Shown: piece by piece, positions 23,918 to 31,676 of the stretch
Layout of the letters: the number at the start of each line of letters is the position of its first letter
Numbering within the stretch: position 1 is the stretch's first letter
NCBI RefSeq assembly: GCF_027706745.1
Contig: NZ_JAQFWP010000046.1
Location: forward strand, 1 to 57,405
Length of the DNA stretch: 57,405 nt
Origin: Nocardiopsis suaedae
GTDB lineage: Bacteria; Actinomycetota; Actinomycetes; Streptosporangiales; Streptosporangiaceae
Direction: 5' to 3'
The notes under the pieces: generated by a model
Database searches by the model: none
What the model was told of the DNA's origin: nothing
Seen by the model: only the letters and a program-made list of their open reading frames with translations
Program-made: the position numbers and the translations under genes

Positions 23918-24794
23918 CCCCGCGCTCTGCGGCGGCCCTGGCACGCGAGCGCACCAGGCCCACGGCGCCCGCGACCGCGACCAGCACCGCCAGGGCCGCC
24001 AGCAGCACGCCGGGCCCCGCCTCCTGCAGGGCCCGGGCCAGCGCCGCCTGCACCGCCGTCGCCGCGCCGACCACGGGGTCCTGCGCGGGCGCCCCGGACA
24101 GCACCCGCACCTCGAACCAGCCGTAGTAGGCCACATAGGCGCCCGCCGCCACCAGCAGCGCCCCGCTCGCCCGGTTCACGTACGGCAGCGCACGCCTCAT
24201 CCGCGCCGCCAGCCCCGCGCGGGCCAGGGCCGCGGCCACCGTCAGCACCGCCACCACCAGCGCCATCCCGGCGGCGTAGGCGACGAACACCCCGACCGCC
24301 GCCGCGGCGCCCCCGGCGGCGGACGCGCTGGCCGTCACCGCCAGGAACGGGCCGACGGTGCAGGACAGCGACGCGGTCGCGTAGGCGGTCCCATAGGCCG
24401 CCGCCCAGCGCAGCGACCGGGTGGGCCTGCCCGGGGAAGGCGCCCGCACCCCGGGCACCGCCAGGGACCGGCCGCTGAGCAGCCACACCCCCAGCGCCAC
24501 CAGCAGCACCCCGATGACGACCGTCACCCACGGCAGGTAGCGCTCCAACGACAGCGCCAGCGGGACGGCGACCAGCGCGAACAGGCCGAACACGGCGACG
24601 AAGCCGGAGGTCATGGCGGCCGTCGTGGCCAGCGCGCGGCCCAGCGCCGCACCCCGCCCGCCGCGCGTGCCGGAGGCGTCGGGCGCGTCGGCCACCAGCA
24701 GTGCCACGTACCCCGGCAGCAGCGCGAACCCGCACGGGTTGAGCACCGCCAGCATCCCGGCGGCCAGGGCGATCGCGATCGGGAGCTGGTCCAT
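23892..24794 (-). CDS. ccdA: CcdA-type cytochrome c biogenesis / thiol-transport protein
   Basis: A 300-aa inner-membrane protein with six main spans and a possible extra C-terminal span. The two conserved membrane cysteines are Cys21 (LNPCGFALLPGY) and Cys145 (LSCTVGPF), which carry electrons from cytoplasmic thioredoxin to outside thiol proteins. The start overlaps the stop of the TlpA-like gene by one base (TGATG), so both are translated together and the lipoprotein is its likely partner. The long C-terminal part (about 220-300) is Ala-rich and less conserved. Confidence 0.92.
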   Translation of the reverse strand: MDQLPIAIALAAGMLAVLNPCGFALLPGYVALLVADAPDASGTRGGRGAALGRALATTAAMTSGFVAVFGLFALVAVPLALSLERYLPWVTVVIGVLLVALGVWLLSGRSLAVPGVRAPSPGRPTRSLRWAAAYGTAYATASLSCTVGPFLAVTASASAAGGAAAAVGVFVAYAAGMALVVAVLTVAAALARAGLAARMRRALPYVNRASGALLVAAGAYVAYYGWFEVRVLSGAPAQDPVVGAATAVQAALARALQEAGPGVLLAALAVLVAVAGAVGLVRSRARAAAERGVSPREHGR

Positions 24795-25378
24795 CACCCG
24801 CCCAGCACCTCGGAGTCGACCCGCGCGTCCAGGTCCTCCTCGCTCATCGTCCCCGAGTAGGTCAGGAACGTGCCCGAGTCGCGCAGGAAGGAGAAGGAGG
24901 GCTGGATCGTCACCTCGAAGCCGGACCAGATGGACCCGTCCTCGTCCACGATGTGCCGCATCCCGTCGGTGCCGGTGGACTCGACGAACTCCTCCATCTC
25001 CGGGACCCCGCCCTGGCCCGCGACGCCGATGAACTCCACCTCGCCGCCGTAGCGCTCGGCGGCCTCGGTCACGCTGGACGCCTCGCCCCGGCAGATGGTG
25101 CACCAGGGCGCCCAGAACCACAGCACGACCGGCTTGCCGTGCAGGTCCGCGCCGTCGATCTCGCCCCCGCCGATCAGCGGGGCCGAGAAGTCCAGCGCGG
25201 CCGGGGTTCCGCCGCCGGAGCCGCCGTCCGAGCCGCCCGCGCCCTCCGTGCCGGCGGAAGGGGAGCCCGCCGCCTCCCGGCCGCCCCCGTCCGGGGCGCC
25301 GCATCCGGCCAGCGCCAGCACCGCGGCCGCCGCCGCTGCGGCGGTGCCGCGAAGGGGGCGGAGGGGTGTGCGTTCCAT
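24794..25378 (-). CDS. TlpA/ResA-like thioredoxin-fold lipoprotein
   Basis: A 194-aa exported lipoprotein. The lipobox ALAGC places lipidated Cys26, a Ser/Gly-rich linker spans about 27-60, and a thioredoxin-fold domain follows with the redox motif WAPWCTIC (Cys93, Cys96). The cis-Pro loop is IQPSFSFL. It is expected to reduce or oxidise extracytoplasmic disulfides using electrons from the CcdA protein encoded immediately downstream. CTIC instead of the usual CxPC will alter its redox potential. Start is ATG 25378, preceded by GAGGTG. Confidence 0.92.
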   Translation of the reverse strand: MERTPLRPLRGTAAAAAAAVLALAGCGAPDGGGREAAGSPSAGTEGAGGSDGGSGGGTPAALDFSAPLIGGGEIDGADLHGKPVVLWFWAPWCTICRGEASSVTEAAERYGGEVEFIGVAGQGGVPEMEEFVESTGTDGMRHIVDEDGSIWSGFEVTIQPSFSFLRDSGTFLTYSGTMSEEDLDARVDSEVLGG

Positions 25379-25615
25379 GGTCACCTCGTCTTCGTCGGGT
25401 CGTGCATCCAGTCTGCTGGCCGCGCGGGACCGCTCCTCGCGGCGGCCGGGGTCGCCTTGCTCACCCGGGCCCGGCCGGTCCCTTCCGTGTGGTGTTCGGA
25501 GCCGGCCGGGGCCGGGCGATGTGTCACCCCCGAACAGATCCGGGGAAGGCTCCACGGAAGGGCGCCGGCATGGTCGGGCACGCACGGCCGACGAGAGACA
25601 GGTGGGAGAACTGCG

Positions 25616-25939
25616 ATGACCGAGTACGAGGGCGGTGCCGAGGCGGTGCTGTACTGGCGGCCGGGGTGCCCCTTCTGCTACGCGCTGCGCGGCGGGCTGC
25701 GCGCCGCGGGCGTGCGGCTGAACGAGGTGGACATCTGGTCCGACGACGGCGCGGCGGCGCGCGTGCGCGCCATCACCGGCGGGGACGAGACCGTGCCCAC
25801 GGTGGTGGTCGGCAGGGAGGAGATGGTGAACCCCTCGGTGGGCGCGGTGGTGCGGGCGGTCCGCGAGTACGCACCCCATCTGGAGGCCGAGCGCAAGGGC
25901 GCGATCCGGGGCTTCTTCTCCCGGGTGCTGGGCGCCTGA
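25616..25939 (+). CDS. Mycoredoxin/glutaredoxin-like protein with C-terminal extension
   Basis: A 107-aa cytoplasmic glutaredoxin-fold protein. The active site CPFC (Cys18, Cys21) follows VLYWRPG, and the TVPTVVVG cis-Pro loop and NPSVGAV helix start match actinobacterial mycoredoxins, which resolve mycothiol mixed disulfides. About 25 C-terminal residues (HLEAERKGAIRGFFSRVLGA) extend beyond the usual 80-aa core. GTGGGAGAA upstream of ATG 25616 is the ribosome binding site. It is divergent from the TlpA-like gene and upstream of a flavin disulfide reductase. Confidence 0.88.
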   Translation: MTEYEGGAEAVLYWRPGCPFCYALRGGLRAAGVRLNEVDIWSDDGAAARVRAITGGDETVPTVVVGREEMVNPSVGAVVRAVREYAPHLEAERKGAIRGFFSRVLGA

Positions 25940-26047
25940 CCCGCGTGCTGGACCCCGAGGGCGTACGGCGCCTGCGTTCGGGGCAGGGGAACCCCGGCAG
26001 GGGCGCCGGGGGGAGCCCTGACAACAGGAAGGGGAAGGTGATACGGC

Positions 26048-27439
26048 ATGGCCGACACCGGGACGGACACCGCCGATGTGGTCGTGGTCGGCATGGGGCC
26101 CGGGGGCGAGGCCCTGGCCGGGAGCCTGGCCGGGGCCGGGATGGACGTGGTGGGCGTGGAGGCCGCCCTGGTGGGCGGTGAGTGCCCCTACTGGGGCTGC
26201 ATTCCCACCAAGATGATGGTGCGCGCCTCCGACGCCCTGGCCGAGACCCGCAGGGTGCCCGAGCTGGCGGGGACGGCCGAGGCCTTCCCCGATTTCGCGC
26301 CCGTGGCCCGCCGCATCCGCGACGAGGCCACCACCGACTGGGACGACACCGCCGCCGTGGACCGCTTCCTGGGCCAGGGCGGGCGGTTCGTGCGCGGCAC
26401 CGGGCGGCTGGAAGGCGCCGACACGGTGCGGGTGCGCGAAGAGGGCGGCGAGCGGCTGATCCGGGCCCGGACCGGAGTCGTGGTGGCCGCCGGGACGGTG
26501 CCCTTCGCGCCGCCGATCCCCGGCCTCGACCGGGTGCCGTACTGGACCAACCGGGACGCGGTCCGTGCGGAGAAGGCGCCCGGGTCGCTGTGCGTGATCG
26601 GCGGCGGGCCGATCGGCCTGGAGTTCGCGCAGGCCTTCGCCCGCTTCGGCACCCGCGTGAGTGTGCTGGAGGCGCAGGACCGGCTGCTGGGCCCCGAGGA
26701 GCCCGAGTCGGGGGAGCTGGTCGCCGGTGTGCTGTCCCGCGAAGGGCTGGACGTGCGCACCGGCGTGCGCATCACCGGGGTGGCGCACGGCCCCGGCGGA
26801 TTCGCCGTGGAGACCGACCACGGCCGCATCGAGGCCGAGCGGCTGCTCGTGGCCACCGGTCGCCGCCCGGACCTGGAGGGGCTGGGGCTGGCGTCGATCG
26901 GGCTGGACACCTCCGCCCGCGCGATCCCCGTGGATGAGCGGATGCGGGTGGCGCCGGGGGTGTGGGCCCTGGGGGACATCGTCGGCAGGGGCGAGTTCAC
27001 CCACGTGTCGGTCTACCAGGCGCGCATCGCCGCCCAGGACATCCTCACCGGCGGGGAGGGCCCCGTGGCCGACTACCGGGCGCTGCCCCGGGTCACCTTC
27101 ACCGATCCGGAGGTGGGCGCGGTGGGCCTGACCGAGGACCGCGCCCGCGAGCAGGGGGTGCGGGTGCGCACCGGCACCGCGCAGGTCCCCTCCACCGCCC
27201 GGGGGTGGATCCACGAGGCCGGCAACGACGGGTTCATCAAGCTGGTCGAGGACCGGGACGCGGGTGTGCTGGTCGGGGCCACCTCCGCCGGGCCCAACGG
27301 GGGTGAGGTGCTGGGGGCGCTGTCGGTCGCGGTGCACGCACGCACCGCGGTGGAGGTGCTCCGGTCGATGATCTACGCCTACCCCACGTTCCACCGGGGG
27401 ATCGAGGACGCCCTGAACGACCTGGTGAGCGGGGACTGA
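26048..27439 (+). CDS. FAD-dependent pyridine nucleotide-disulfide oxidoreductase
   Basis: A 463-aa enzyme of the dihydrolipoyl dehydrogenase / mercuric reductase family. VVVVGMGPGGEAL binds FAD; the redox pair is Cys46 and Cys51 in GGECPYWGCIPTK; a second Rossmann motif GGGPIGLEFAQ binds NAD(P)H; and the C-terminal dimer interface ends with AYPTFHRGIEDAL, carrying the usual catalytic His. The GGECPYWGC variant (rather than GGTCLNVGC) marks an actinobacterial subgroup of unsettled substrate. Context with a mycoredoxin-like protein suggests a low-molecular-weight thiol disulfide, but this is inference. Confidence 0.9.
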   Translation: MADTGTDTADVVVVGMGPGGEALAGSLAGAGMDVVGVEAALVGGECPYWGCIPTKMMVRASDALAETRRVPELAGTAEAFPDFAPVARRIRDEATTDWDDTAAVDRFLGQGGRFVRGTGRLEGADTVRVREEGGERLIRARTGVVVAAGTVPFAPPIPGLDRVPYWTNRDAVRAEKAPGSLCVIGGGPIGLEFAQAFARFGTRVSVLEAQDRLLGPEEPESGELVAGVLSREGLDVRTGVRITGVAHGPGGFAVETDHGRIEAERLLVATGRRPDLEGLGLASIGLDTSARAIPVDERMRVAPGVWALGDIVGRGEFTHVSVYQARIAAQDILTGGEGPVADYRALPRVTFTDPEVGAVGLTEDRAREQGVRVRTGTAQVPSTARGWIHEAGNDGFIKLVEDRDAGVLVGATSAGPNGGEVLGALSVAVHARTAVEVLRSMIYAYPTFHRGIEDALNDLVSGD

Positions 27440-27457
27440 CACCCGCGGGGCGGTGCG

Positions 27458-28087
27458 TCAGACGGGCCGGTGCGCCGCGACCATTTCGACCATTCCGCCC
27501 TTGAAGCGGGCGGTGTGATCGATGGCGAACCCCTGCGCTTCGACCACCGGCAGCGGGCGGCCCAGCATGCGCTCTCCCGCGTCCGGCTCGAAGCGGTCCA
27601 TGAGGCGCTGCACCCCGATGGCCAGCCACAGCAGCGGCCGGAAGGTGGGGCGCACATGGTCGAGCAGCAGCAGCCGCCCGCCGGGGCGCAGCACACGGTG
27701 CGACTCGGCGACCGCGCGCTCCACGTCCTGCACCGAGCACAGGGACAGCGCGCACACCACGGTGTCGAACGAGGCGTCGGGGAAGGGCAGGTCCTCGGCG
27801 TCGCCCTCGCGCAGGTCGGCCTTGACGCCGAGGCGCCCGGCCCGCTCGTGGGCCCGCTCCAGCATGCCGGTGCTCAGGTCGACCCCGGTCAGGTCGGTGC
27901 CCTCCGGGTACAGCTCCAGGCCGCGCCCGGTGCCCACCCCCACCTCCAGGGTCCTGCCGTGCGCCTGCTCGCACAGCCGCCGCCGGGCGTCGCCGAAGAG
28001 CACGCCCTCGATCCTGTCCATCGCCGCGTCGTAGCCCTCGGCCCGCTGGTTCCAATAGCCGCGCGCGGCCTCGCGTGCGCCGTCCAT
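27458..28087 (-). CDS. Class I SAM-dependent methyltransferase
   Basis: A 209-aa methyltransferase (Methyltransf_11 type). Motif I is LEVGVGTGRGLELYP at about 47-61, the acidic loop is GVDLSTGML at 68-76, motif II is LREGDAEDLPFPDASFD, and motif IV-V is LRPGGRLLLLDHVRP. The fold is complete and of normal length. The C-terminal GFAIDHTARFKGGMVEMV pattern resembles small phospholipid or quinone methyltransferases. The substrate is not known. It converges with the flavoprotein gene, 18 nt between stops. Confidence 0.88.
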   Translation of the reverse strand: MDGAREAARGYWNQRAEGYDAAMDRIEGVLFGDARRRLCEQAHGRTLEVGVGTGRGLELYPEGTDLTGVDLSTGMLERAHERAGRLGVKADLREGDAEDLPFPDASFDTVVCALSLCSVQDVERAVAESHRVLRPGGRLLLLDHVRPTFRPLLWLAIGVQRLMDRFEPDAGERMLGRPLPVVEAQGFAIDHTARFKGGMVEMVAAHRPV

Positions 28088-28136
28088 GCCGGTCCCCTTC
28101 TGCGCGGAGGCGTCCCGCCCCCTTTCTACGCGCTCG

Positions 28137-28688
28137 TCAGGCGCGGCGAAAGCGGCGCCGTACGGCCCGGTGCCCGACGACGTACAGGACGTAGGCGGCG
28201 GTCGCCGAGAGGACGAGGAGGAGCCCGGCCGGGGAGAAGGTGTCGCCCGGCTGCGGTCCGACCAGGTCGGCGTTGAGCTGCTGGCGGATCCACAGGGCGA
28301 CGGTGCCGACGCCGGTGAGCACGAGCAGGGTCCGCGGGGCGCGCACGGTCGCGTTGACCCAGTGGCCGGTAACGGCCCCGACCGCGGTGCGGATCAGCAC
28401 CGCCGCCGCGCCCAGCACCAGCGGGATGCCGAGCGGGTTGTAGCGCCAGGACATGGCCCAGTCACCGCTCATCGCGCTCCACACCGACCGGGTCGCGCCG
28501 CACGTGGGGCTCATGATCCCCATGTAGTGGTTGGGGCCGTGCAGGTCGACCGGGGGGAGCCCGAACACCGCCATGGCCGCGCCGAGCACCAGTCCGGCCC
28601 CGGCGGCGGCGGTCAGGAGCCGCATCCGGTCGGTGCCGCCGACGGTGAACCCGATCGGCGCCGATACCGTCGGCAGTCGCTTGCCCAC
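28137..28688 (-). CDS. DUF2752 membrane protein
   Basis: A 183-aa protein with four predicted spans (about 22-43, 84-105, 117-136 and 150-173). The DUF2752 signature is present as SPTCGATRSVWSAMSGDW (Cys63, then TRS-x5-6-GD) in the first outside loop. AGGGGAA with 8-nt spacing supports GTG 28688 over longer in-frame starts, which would run into the ArsR promoter. The family is widespread in actinobacteria and of unknown function. Confidence 0.88.
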   Translation of the reverse strand: MGKRLPTVSAPIGFTVGGTDRMRLLTAAAGAGLVLGAAMAVFGLPPVDLHGPNHYMGIMSPTCGATRSVWSAMSGDWAMSWRYNPLGIPLVLGAAAVLIRTAVGAVTGHWVNATVRAPRTLLVLTGVGTVALWIRQQLNADLVGPQPGDTFSPAGLLLVLSATAAYVLYVVGHRAVRRRFRRA

Positions 28689-28791
28689 GATCCGTTCCCC
28701 TGTGTTCGTCCCGGACCGGCCGCCGCGGCGGCCCTGTGCTCCCGGGAGCATACCGGCTCGCGCTCGCGGGAACGTTTCCCCTGCTCCGAGA

Positions 28792-28821
28792 TTGACATGC
28801 AAGTAGCCACTTGCTTATGGT
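28792..28821 (+). promoter_or_regulatory. ArsR promoter with operator between -35 and -10
   Basis: TTGACA (28792-28797), 18-bp spacer, TATGGT (28816-28821), then ATG 7 nt later. The spacer contains the inverted repeat GCAAGT-AGCC-ACTTGC (28799-28814). Binding there would block RNA polymerase, pointing to autorepression by the encoded ArsR-type protein. Confidence 0.75.
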
Positions 28822-28828
28822 CGGGGGT

Positions 28829-29119
28829 ATGGCGGACATCTACCGCGCCCTGGCGGACCCGACGAGGCGGGCCGTGCTCGACGAGCTCTACGAGCGGGAC
28901 CGGCAGACCCTCTTCGAGATCTGCGGGCGGCTCACCGTGAAGCACGGGCTCGCCTCCTCCCGGCAGGCCGTCTCCCAGCACATCGACGTGCTCGAGGAGG
29001 CCGGGCTGGTCCGGGTGGAGCGCGAGGGCCGCTACCGGTTCCACACCATCGACACCGCGCCGCTGCGCGCGATCGCCGAGCGCTGGCCCGCTCGGGGGCG
29101 AAAGGACGGGCAACCATGA
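28829..29119 (+). CDS. ArsR-family winged-helix regulator
   Basis: A 96-aa repressor. The N-terminal IYRALADPTRRAVLDEL helix is typical of the ArsR subfamily paired with AHSA1/VOC-type proteins; the recognition helix lies in ASSRQAVSQHIDVLEEAGLV and the wing in VEREGRYRFHTID. No metal-binding CxC motif is present, so it is probably not a metal sensor. ATG 28829 appears leaderless. Its stop overlaps the VOC gene start by 4 nt (ATGA), a two-gene operon. Confidence 0.92.
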   Translation: MADIYRALADPTRRAVLDELYERDRQTLFEICGRLTVKHGLASSRQAVSQHIDVLEEAGLVRVEREGRYRFHTIDTAPLRAIAERWPARGRKDGQP

Positions 29120-29499
29120 GGATCTACGTGACCAGCGTGTTCGTGGACGACCAGGAGAAGGCCCTGGACTTCTACACACGGGTACTGGGCTTTCAGAAGA
29201 AGCACGACGTCCCCCTGGGGGGACCGCGGTGGCTGACGGTGGTCTCCTCCGAGGAGCCCGACGGCACCGAGCTGCTCCTGGAGCCGGACGGCCACCCGGC
29301 GGCCGGGGCCTACAAGAAGGCGCTCGTCGCCGACGGCATCCCGGCGACGTCGTTCGCCGTCGACGACATCGCCGCCGAGCACGGGCGCCTCACCGGGCTG
29401 GGCGTGCGCTTCACCCAGCCGCCGACCGAGATGGGCGGGGTGACCACCGCCGTGTTCGACGACACCTGCGGCAACCTGATCCAGATCGTCCAGCTCTGA
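29116..29499 (+). CDS. VOC (glyoxalase/bleomycin-resistance-like) protein
   Basis: A 127-aa protein with two beta-alpha-beta-beta-beta modules: VTSVFVDDQEKALDFYTRVLG at the N-terminus, GTELLLEPDG in the middle, VDDIAAEHGRL and a C-terminal FDDTCGNLIQIVQ carrying the usual metal or substrate residues. It is translationally coupled to the ArsR repressor, so it is probably the regulated gene. Substrate is unknown; roles in resistance or in glutathione-free detoxification are common in the family. Confidence 0.9.
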   Translation: MRIYVTSVFVDDQEKALDFYTRVLGFQKKHDVPLGGPRWLTVVSSEEPDGTELLLEPDGHPAAGAYKKALVADGIPATSFAVDDIAAEHGRLTGLGVRFTQPPTEMGGVTTAVFDDTCGNLIQIVQL

Positions 29500-29532
29500 C
29501 CCGCCGCAGCCCCGCCGCGCCGGGGGAACGCC

Positions 29533-30174
29533 TCAGGCCCGGTCCCGGGCGGCCGCGCGCAGCCGTGCGCGCACGGCCGTGCGGGTGACCGGGCCGAGGT
29601 CGTCCAGGACGGCGGCCAGCCGCCCGAGCTCCTCCAGCGAAGTGAACGCCCGCTCGGCGCCCTCCCGGTCGGCGCCCTCGTACAGCTCCAGCCCCACGAA
29701 CCCGGCGGCCAGCGCCGTGGCCAGGCCGCGGGCGTCCACCAGCCCCTCCAGCGGGGTGCGGGGCAGCAGCCGCGCCAGCACCGCCTCCAGCTCCCGGGTC
29801 CACAGCCGCAGCCCGGCGGTGGTGGCCTCGGCCAGCCACTCCCGCGAGGGCGCGGCGGTCAGCAGCTGGCCCAGGGTGGCGGGGTGCCCGGAGCCGCGCT
29901 CGGCCTCGTGCAGCTCCCGGCCCAGGCGCGCCAGGTCGTCGAAGGAGCGCACGGCGGCGAAGCGGTCCCGGTAGCGGAGCACGCTCTGCTCGGCGCCGTA
30001 CCGGCAGGCCGCCGCCAGGAGCTCGTCGACGCTGCCGAAGTGGTAGAAGATCAGCCCCTGGTTCACCCCCGCGGCGGCGGCGATGCTGCGGGCCGAGGTC
30101 TTGGCGATGCCGTTGCGCACCACGGTGTCGAGGGCTCCGTCGAGCAGCTTGGTGCGGGTGTCATCGCTCGCCAT
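29533..30174 (-). CDS. TetR/AcrR family regulator
   Basis: A 213-aa repressor. The N-terminal HTH covers residues 6-52, with recognition-helix sequence VNQGLIFYHFGSVDELLAA; the C-terminal ligand domain is all-helical, with a TetR_C shape (GFVGLELYEGADREGAERAF). It begins 9 nt after the DUF4166 gene and closes a three-gene operon. Two large operators in front of that operon are its likely targets, making the loop autoregulatory. Confidence 0.92.
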   Translation of the reverse strand: MASDDTRTKLLDGALDTVVRNGIAKTSARSIAAAAGVNQGLIFYHFGSVDELLAAACRYGAEQSVLRYRDRFAAVRSFDDLARLGRELHEAERGSGHPATLGQLLTAAPSREWLAEATTAGLRLWTRELEAVLARLLPRTPLEGLVDARGLATALAAGFVGLELYEGADREGAERAFTSLEELGRLAAVLDDLGPVTRTAVRARLRAAARDRA

Positions 30175-30183
30175 GGGGCGCCA

Positions 30184-30864
30184 CTATACGCGCGCCTCCT
30201 GGCGCCGGGGCCGCAGCCGGGCCGGGAGCGGGCCGTTCCCGGCGGGCCGGTACTGGGCCGCGAACGACCCCTCATAGCCGAAGAGCGGGCCGAAGCGCCG
30301 GTTCGCCACGTGGACGCTCACATGGAAGCGGCCGCTGTCGGGGTCGTAGTGCTCGCGCACCACCGCGTCTCCGGCGATCAGCGACGGCACCGCCGCGTCC
30401 ACCGGACCCTCGCGGAACCGCAGCCGGTCCGAGCGGATCACCACGCCGCCCCGGCCGTCGGCCTCCACGTGCAGGTCGCACGCCAGGTGCTGGTGGGTGC
30501 CGAGGTAGTCGACCAGGCGGTCGCGCTCCTCGGAGTAGACCATGGCCGCGTCGAAGCGGCGGGGGCGCCCGGGGAAGGCGAAGGTGCGCACGAAGGTCAG
30601 GGCCTCGCGCCCGACGGCGTCGGTGTAGGGCATGTTCACGATGGTGAAGGGGACGTCCCGGCCGGTGCGCGGGACGAGGATGTTGCGCGCGGCGCCCAGG
30701 GCCAGGAAGGGCTTGACGAAGCGGGCGCCGTGCCAGACGCGGTCCATGGTGCCGCGGCCGAAGAGCGCCTCGTCGGAGGCGATCCCCGGGGAGAGGCGGC
30801 GGCGCATCTGCGGGTGGAGCCGGTCGAATTCGTCGCCCATCGCGCGCTGGAAGACCGATTTCAT
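30184..30864 (-). CDS. DUF4166 domain protein
   Basis: A 226-aa protein with the DUF4166 pattern: MGDEFDRLHPQMRRRLSP at the start, MDRVWHGARFVKPFLALG, FTIVNMPYTDAVGREALTFVRTF, and HLACDLHVEADGRGGVVIRS later. The family is predicted to be soluble and is often next to START-like or acyl-chain related genes; no activity is known to me. ATG 30864 overlaps the stop of the upstream gene (ATGA). Confidence 0.88.
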   Translation of the reverse strand: MKSVFQRAMGDEFDRLHPQMRRRLSPGIASDEALFGRGTMDRVWHGARFVKPFLALGAARNILVPRTGRDVPFTIVNMPYTDAVGREALTFVRTFAFPGRPRRFDAAMVYSEERDRLVDYLGTHQHLACDLHVEADGRGGVVIRSDRLRFREGPVDAAVPSLIAGDAVVREHYDPDSGRFHVSVHVANRRFGPLFGYEGSFAAQYRPAGNGPLPARLRPRRQEARV

Positions 30865-31559
30865 GGGGTGTCCAATCGTTCGAGGAGGGGCGGCGGTGCG
30901 GCGGTCCGGCCGCGGGGCGGGCGCCGCAGGCACCGCCGGGCCGCCGGGGTCGAGGGCAGCGGGGGCAGCAGGGCGGCGGCCGCGCAGACGGCGACCGCGG
31001 CGAGCGGAGGCGCGGCGAGCAGGGCGGCAAGGGCGGCCGCGCCCCGCAGGGCCGCCTCCGCGGCGGCGCGGCGCAGGGCCGCCTCCGGGGCCAGCCCCCG
31101 TTCGCACCACAGCCGCAGCCGGTCGAACGACCAGGCGGTGGCCCACCCCATGAGCGGGCGGAACAGCAGCCGGTCGGCCGCGCGGCCGATGCGGCCCCGG
31201 TGCGGGCGGTAGTCGTAGCCGGTCAGGAAGCGCACGCCGTCCCCGTCGGGGATGTAGCGCCAGAAGCCGCGCCCCTCGGCGATGGGGGAGAGCGGGTGGT
31301 CCGAGGCGAACCGCAGCGCCGAGGTGCGGGTGCCGTCGGGCCGGTCGCGCTCCCCGGCGCTGACGCCGGTGCCGGAGACCTCCAGCGGGCCGACCAGGCG
31401 GGTGCGGTAGGTGAAGCGCTCCGGCTCGCTGAGGAGCCGCGGCAGCGGGCGGATCTCGGTGAAGCGCAGGTCCCAGCAAACGTGCAGGCGGGGGTCCCGG
31501 GTGCGCTCCCACAGCAGGTCGATGCCGGTGCGGATGCGGGTCTCGATGTACAGCCCCAC
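30861..31559 (-). CDS. START/SRPBCC-like protein with hydrophobic C-terminus
   Basis: A 232-aa protein. Residues 1-150 look like an SRPBCC/polyketide-cyclase-type hydrophobic-ligand domain (IETRIRTGIDLLWERTRDP, WDLRFTEIRPL, and a strand GFWRYIPDGDGVRFLTGYDY). After about residue 170 there is an Ala-rich helix and a hydrophobic stretch (AALAALLAAPPLAAVAVCAA) that may be membrane-inserted, then a basic tail. AAGGGAGG before GTG 31559 fixes the start. It is first in the operon with DUF4166 and TetR. The family call is by fold pattern and is moderate. Confidence 0.7.
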   Translation of the reverse strand: MGLYIETRIRTGIDLLWERTRDPRLHVCWDLRFTEIRPLPRLLSEPERFTYRTRLVGPLEVSGTGVSAGERDRPDGTRTSALRFASDHPLSPIAEGRGFWRYIPDGDGVRFLTGYDYRPHRGRIGRAADRLLFRPLMGWATAWSFDRLRLWCERGLAPEAALRRAAAEAALRGAAALAALLAAPPLAAVAVCAAAALLPPLPSTPAARRCLRRPPRGRTAAPPPLLERLDTP

Positions 31560-31568
31560 GCCGCCTCC

Positions 31569-31625
31569 CTTCCTTTTGAGCGGTCGCTCAAAAGGAAGCG
31601 TAGACGAATTTGAGCACTCGCTCAA
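31569..31625. promoter_or_regulatory. Twin TetR-type operators
   Basis: Site 1 (31569-31598) is a 30-bp palindrome with perfect 14-bp arms, CTTCCTTTTGAGCG and its complement around GT. Site 2 (31610-31625) is TTGAGC-ACTC-GCTCAA, the same TGAGC/GCTCA half-sites. Centres are 34 bp apart, about three helical turns, so two dimers could bind one face of the DNA. They lie directly upstream of the three-gene operon ending in the TetR gene. Confidence 0.8.
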
Positions 31626-31644
31626 GAGAGGAGGGCCGGAGCCG

Positions 31645-31670
31645 GGCGGGGGCCGGAACCGGCCCCCGCC
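31645..31670 (-). terminator. Terminator of catalase gene
   Basis: GGCGGGGGCCGG (31645-31656) pairs perfectly with CCGGCCCCCGCC (31659-31670), 6 nt after the catalase stop. Confidence 0.75.
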
Positions 31671-31676
31671 GGGTCC

